8,675 bases of DNA from an uncultured Collinsella sp. (GTDB lineage: Bacteria > Actinomycetota > Coriobacteriia > Coriobacteriales > Coriobacteriaceae): assembly GCA_900551205.1 (NCBI GenBank), contig URUW01000070.1:1-8675 (forward strand). The letters are read 5' to 3'. Position 1 is the stretch's first letter. Every line of letters begins with the position of its first letter. The position numbers and the translations under genes are program-made. Below, piece after piece: positions 6,655-8,675 of this stretch. The notes beneath the pieces were generated by a model. The model saw only the letters and a program-made list of their open reading frames with translations. It made no database searches and was not told the origin of the DNA.

Positions 6655-6705
6655 CGTAGGGTCCCCGTTTTAATGCACCAAGCACCCCAATGCACCCACC
6701 CTACG
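6655..6705. repeat. 8-bp inverted repeat with internal AATGCACC direct repeats upstream of the flavo-ferredoxin gene
   Basis: CGTAGGGT (6655-6662) and ACCCTACG (6698-6705) form a perfect inverted pair around a 35-base spacer. The spacer holds AATGCACC twice (6672-6679, 6689-6696). CCCCAATGCACC at 6685-6696 also occurs at 5800-5811 in the hairpin repeat on the other side of the gene. The right-hand part of the possible -10/-35 region of the flavo-ferredoxin gene overlaps one arm, so an operator is possible; a decayed repeat copy is equally likely. Confidence 0.4.
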
Positions 6706-6722
6706 CTGTCTGCCTCTTCGTT

Positions 6723-6764
6723 TTGTATAAATTACGGTACAGATTGTATATATTTACGGGATAC
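6723..6764. repeat. AT-rich direct repeat pair
   Basis: TTGTATAAATTACGGTAC (6723-6740) is repeated with small changes as TTGTATATATTTACGGGATAC (6744-6764), a period of about 21 bp or two helical turns. Promoter-like AT-rich hexamers are present on both strands, but no gene follows on the plus strand. It could be a regulator-binding array or a promoter for an unannotated small RNA. Confidence 0.4.
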
Positions 6765-6796
6765 CGCCGTGTTCTCCCGAGGTACCCCATCCTGGC

Positions 6797-7033
6797 CCGT
6801 GCAAAAAACGGAGTATTCTGCAACGTGACCGCGCCAGCACCGCCGCGGGTGGGCAAAACTGTAGGGCGCCGTATCATTTTAAGTCCCGACATGGCGAGAA
6901 TAACGCGTCCCTGCTCCGGAAAACGGCGAAATCTGGCTCAAAACGCTCGCTAGGGATATCCGAAGACCACCGTTGGCGACGTCGAATCATATGCAGACAA
7001 CTCGAACTACAGAATACTCCAAAAAATGCACGG
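6797..7033. mobile_element. 237-bp block with 24-bp terminal inverted repeats, MITE-like candidate
   Basis: The left end (6797-6820) reads CCGTGCA, then six bases (AAAAAC), then GGAGTATTCTG. The right end (7010-7033) is the exact inverted copy of the two conserved blocks, 18 of 18 positions, again separated by six bases (a run of A on the plus strand). The interior of about 190 bp encodes no recognisable protein. There is no transposase and I see no flanking target-site duplication, so a paired regulatory motif is the main alternative to a non-autonomous mobile element. Confidence 0.45.
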
Positions 7034-7135
7034 TGCACCCCATGGGACCCATTGCCGCATGGCAGGAAACAGGCCCACGGCATCCTCTAGATGCATTCCC
7101 GAGGAAATCACATTTGAACTAGCGATCGGATACGG

Positions 7136-7175
7136 CAAACAAAAAGGGCCCCGAGCGTAGTTGCTCAGGGCCCTT
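7136..7175 (-). terminator. Intrinsic terminator of the RNA helicase gene
   Basis: On the minus strand, AAGGGCCC-T-GAGC pairs with GCTC-G-GGGCCCTT across a short loop (arms 7144-7156 and 7163-7175). That is 12 pairs with one internal mismatch. A TTTTTGTTT tract follows directly. It begins about 33 bases after the helicase stop codon and is the clearest classic terminator in the window. Confidence 0.92.
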
Positions 7176-7207
7176 GGTTCACCTCGCTCTAGCGCGCGAC
7201 GCGTATG

Positions 7208-8675
7208 TTACTTGCGCTTGCCGCCGCCGTCGCCGGGACGACGGGAGCTGCCGCCGCGCTTGCCGCCACGGCTGTTACCATAGCTGCCACGGTTATCGCG
7301 ACCGCCGGCGCGGCCTCCACGGGAACCGGCTTGGTTGCCGCCGCGACCACCACGGTAGCCGCCGCGACGCTCTTCGCGGGTATCGTCGTAGTTGCGCCAG
7401 TCATCGCGACGATCGCGGCTGGCACGCGGGTCGCGACGATCGCGCGACTCATTCGAACGACCGGCGCCGCTGCGGCCACCGTTGCCACGAGCGCCCTCGC
7501 GACGCTCACCACCGCGGCCGCCCTCGCGGCCTCCGCGCTCGTCAAAGCGCTTGCCGCCGCGGGACTCGCCGCCGCGGGTACCACGCTCGTCACCCGAACC
7601 ACGGCCTTCGCCGCCGCGACGCTCATCGCGCCCGCCGCGCTCGCCATCGCGACCGGAGCGACGACGGTCACCCGAGCCGCGCTTGCCGCCGCGCGAACCA
7701 CGGCCCTCGTCCTCGCGCTCAACACGACGACGACCGCCACGGTCCTCGTCCTCACGGCGACGGCGGTGTGCCTCGCCCTGGAACTGCTTGGCACGACGCT
7801 CGGCACGGTTGCCGCGCGGTCCCTGCTCAACAGCACCGGCCCGCTCCTCGGCAGCTACCTCGCGGGCCACGCTCTCCACAGCCTCGTCCACGCGAGCCTG
7901 AACGCCCTCGCGCACGCGGGTCTTGCCGCCGCGCTTGGGACGGCTCGGACGCTCGCCGTCGCCGCGACGCTCATCGCGACCGCGGTTGGAACGACCGGCC
8001 ACATCGCCGTAATCGTCGCCGTTGCGCTTGCCGTCGCGACGCGCTTGCTCGAGTTTCTTCTTGCTCTTGGACTTGCCGCGCTTGGTCTTCTTCTTCACCT
8101 TAAAGGCGGCAGGATCGCGCTCGGGGTCAACGGCGGGCGGGTTGGGACCCACGTGCAGGTCGCCCGCTTCGTAAATATCGGCCGTCTTGTCCATGAGCTT
8201 CTCAATCTCGTAGAACTCGTCGACGTCCTGCTCGGTCACAAACGTAATGGCCCAGCCCAGCTCGCCGGCGCGGCCCGTACGGCCAATGCGGTGGATATAG
8301 TCGGTCGGCTCGGCCGGCACGTCGAAGTTCACGACGTAGCGCACGTCGCTAATGTCGATGCCGCGGGCGAGAACATCGGTTGCCACCAGCACGTCGACGG
8401 TGCCGTCGCGGAAAGCTGAAAGCGCGCGCTCGCGCTGGGCCTGGCTACGGTTGCCGTGAATCGCGGCAGCCTTGATGCCCTTACGCTCCAGACGACGGCA
8501 GCAGCTGTCGGCGCGGTGCTTGGTGCGCATAAAGACGATGGTGCGCTCCGGGCCCTCCTTCTTGAGGAACTCGGGCAGCAGGTTGTTCTTGGCCTCGATG
8601 GACACCGGGAACACAAACTGGTCGACGGTGTCGGCGGTCGACGTGGCGGGCGCGATCTCCACGCGAGCCGGATCG
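7208..8675 (-). CDS. DEAD-box ATP-dependent RNA helicase, C-terminal part with RGG-rich tail
   Basis: The last 488 residues of an RNA-unwinding ATPase; the N-terminal RecA domain with the Walker A and DEAD motifs lies beyond the right edge. Visible are motif IV (TIVFMRT, about 45-51), motif V (VLVATDVLARGIDI, about 95-108) and motif VI (YIHRIGRTGRAG, about 126-137) of the second RecA domain, as in RhlE/CshA/DeaD. From about residue 192 the protein becomes a basic, disordered tail: Lys-rich, then a short possible helix (about 252-284, VQARVDEAVESVAREVAAEE), then about 180 residues rich in Arg, Gly, Asp and Glu with many RGG and GGR steps, ending GGGKRK. Such tails bind RNA non-specifically and can drive condensation or join RNA-decay assemblies. 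The likely cell role is ribosome assembly or mRNA turnover. It is unrelated in function to the sugar operon. Confidence 0.93.
   Translation of the reverse strand, partial: DPARVEIAPATSTADTVDQFVFPVSIEAKNNLLPEFLKKEGPERTIVFMRTKHRADSCCRRLERKGIKAAAIHGNRSQAQRERALSAFRDGTVDVLVATDVLARGIDISDVRYVVNFDVPAEPTDYIHRIGRTGRAGELGWAITFVTEQDVDEFYEIEKLMDKTADIYEAGDLHVGPNPPAVDPERDPAAFKVKKKTKRGKSKSKKKLEQARRDGKRNGDDYGDVAGRSNRGRDERRGDGERPSRPKRGGKTRVREGVQARVDEAVESVAREVAAEERAGAVEQGPRGNRAERRAKQFQGEAHRRRREDEDRGGRRRVEREDEGRGSRGGKRGSGDRRRSGRDGERGGRDERRGGEGRGSGDERGTRGGESRGGKRFDERGGREGGRGGERREGARGNGGRSGAGRSNESRDRRDPRASRDRRDDWRNYDDTREERRGGYRGGRGGNQAGSRGGRAGGRDNRGSYGNSRGGKRGGSSRRPGDGGGKRK
7211..7750 (-). repeat. Low-complexity Arg/Gly-rich coding tract in the helicase gene
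   Basis: About 180 codons are built from CGC, GGC, GGT and GAC-type codons giving RGG, GGR and ERGG steps. The DNA is highly GC-rich and internally repetitive (many CCGCCGCG and GCGACG words on the plus strand). It is not an exact tandem repeat. The same bias opens long meaningless frames on the plus strand. Slippage or recombination here could vary tail length between strains. Confidence 0.7.

Larger units (their letters stand above)
6590..7135. other. Gene-free stretch of about 550 bases
   Basis: I find no credible coding region here. The open frames present (about 60-87 codons) lack properly spaced ribosome sites and show no recognisable domain. The stretch holds the inverted repeat at 6655-6705, the AT-rich direct repeats at 6723-6764 and the inverted-repeat-bounded block at 6797-7033. 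The remainder (about 7034-7135) shows nothing clear. No tRNA or known riboswitch was seen. Confidence 0.6.

Noticed and set aside
6690..6953. Possible 87-codon plus-strand gene in the gene-free region
   Set aside because: No ribosome site precedes the start, composition is irregular, and it crosses the repeat structures at 6723-6764 and 6797.
6874..7083. Possible 69-codon minus-strand gene
   Set aside because: The only purine-rich site abuts the start codon, there is no domain, and it runs across an arm of the inverted-repeat block.
7211..7750. CRISPR array or tandem repeat suspected from repeated GC-rich words
   Set aside because: The words have no constant period or spacers and are explained by RGG-type codons in the helicase tail.
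7205..8419. A plus-strand frame of about 400 codons rich in Ala and Thr, looking like a membrane or low-complexity protein
   Set aside because: It is the complement of the Arg/Gly-rich helicase tail; the apparent hydrophobicity comes from reading GCG/CGC-rich DNA in the other sense.

Overview
The window most likely comes from a high-GC, anaerobic, fermentative Actinomycete of the Coriobacteriia, with Collinsella-type gut bacteria the best guess. This is inferred from the GC-rich third codon positions, the PTS-driven sugar use and the Fe-S/flavin redox proteins; no taxonomic marker gene is present. Every credible gene lies on the minus strand, so the genes are read from the right edge to the left. 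The very long plus-strand frames, including one of over 1,000 codons, are antisense shadows of these genes.

Right to left: (a) 7208-8675 is the C-terminal part of a DEAD-box RNA helicase. Its second RecA domain is followed by a basic tail of about 300 residues that ends in an Arg/Gly-rich region, and a strong intrinsic terminator follows the gene. (b) 6590-7140 has no convincing gene. It holds a 237-bp block bounded by inverted copies of a composite motif (CCGTGCA-N6-GGAGTATTCTG), an AT-rich pair of direct repeats, and an inverted repeat near the promoter region of the next gene. (c) 5825-6586 encodes a flavodoxin-like protein fused to a two-cluster ferredoxin (EFR1-like). It is followed by a hairpin repeat with about 20-bp arms and a pair of 21-bp direct repeats. 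(d) 5646-925 is a complete alpha-glucoside PTS operon: promoter, LicT/BglG-type RNA antiterminator overlapping a leader terminator, EIIA(Glc-type), PRD antiterminator protein, EIIBC permease, GH4 6-phospho-alpha-glucosidase, and a 15-bp-stem terminator. (e) 1-737 is the N-terminal part of a redox flavoprotein that joins a NuoF-type Fe-S domain to a GltD-type Fe-S/FAD module. It runs off the left edge.

The operon can be read as a working circuit. EIIBC with EIIA would import and phosphorylate an alpha-glucoside such as maltose or a sucrose isomer. The GH4 enzyme would split the 6'-phosphate product to glucose-6-phosphate plus a free sugar. The PRD regulator, tuned by PTS phosphorylation on four conserved histidines, would bind the leader RNA hairpin and prevent termination ahead of the EIIA gene. 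The leader switch is the best-supported new observation here: the 3' half of the RNA antiterminator is also the 5' arm of the terminator, so only one of the two can form.
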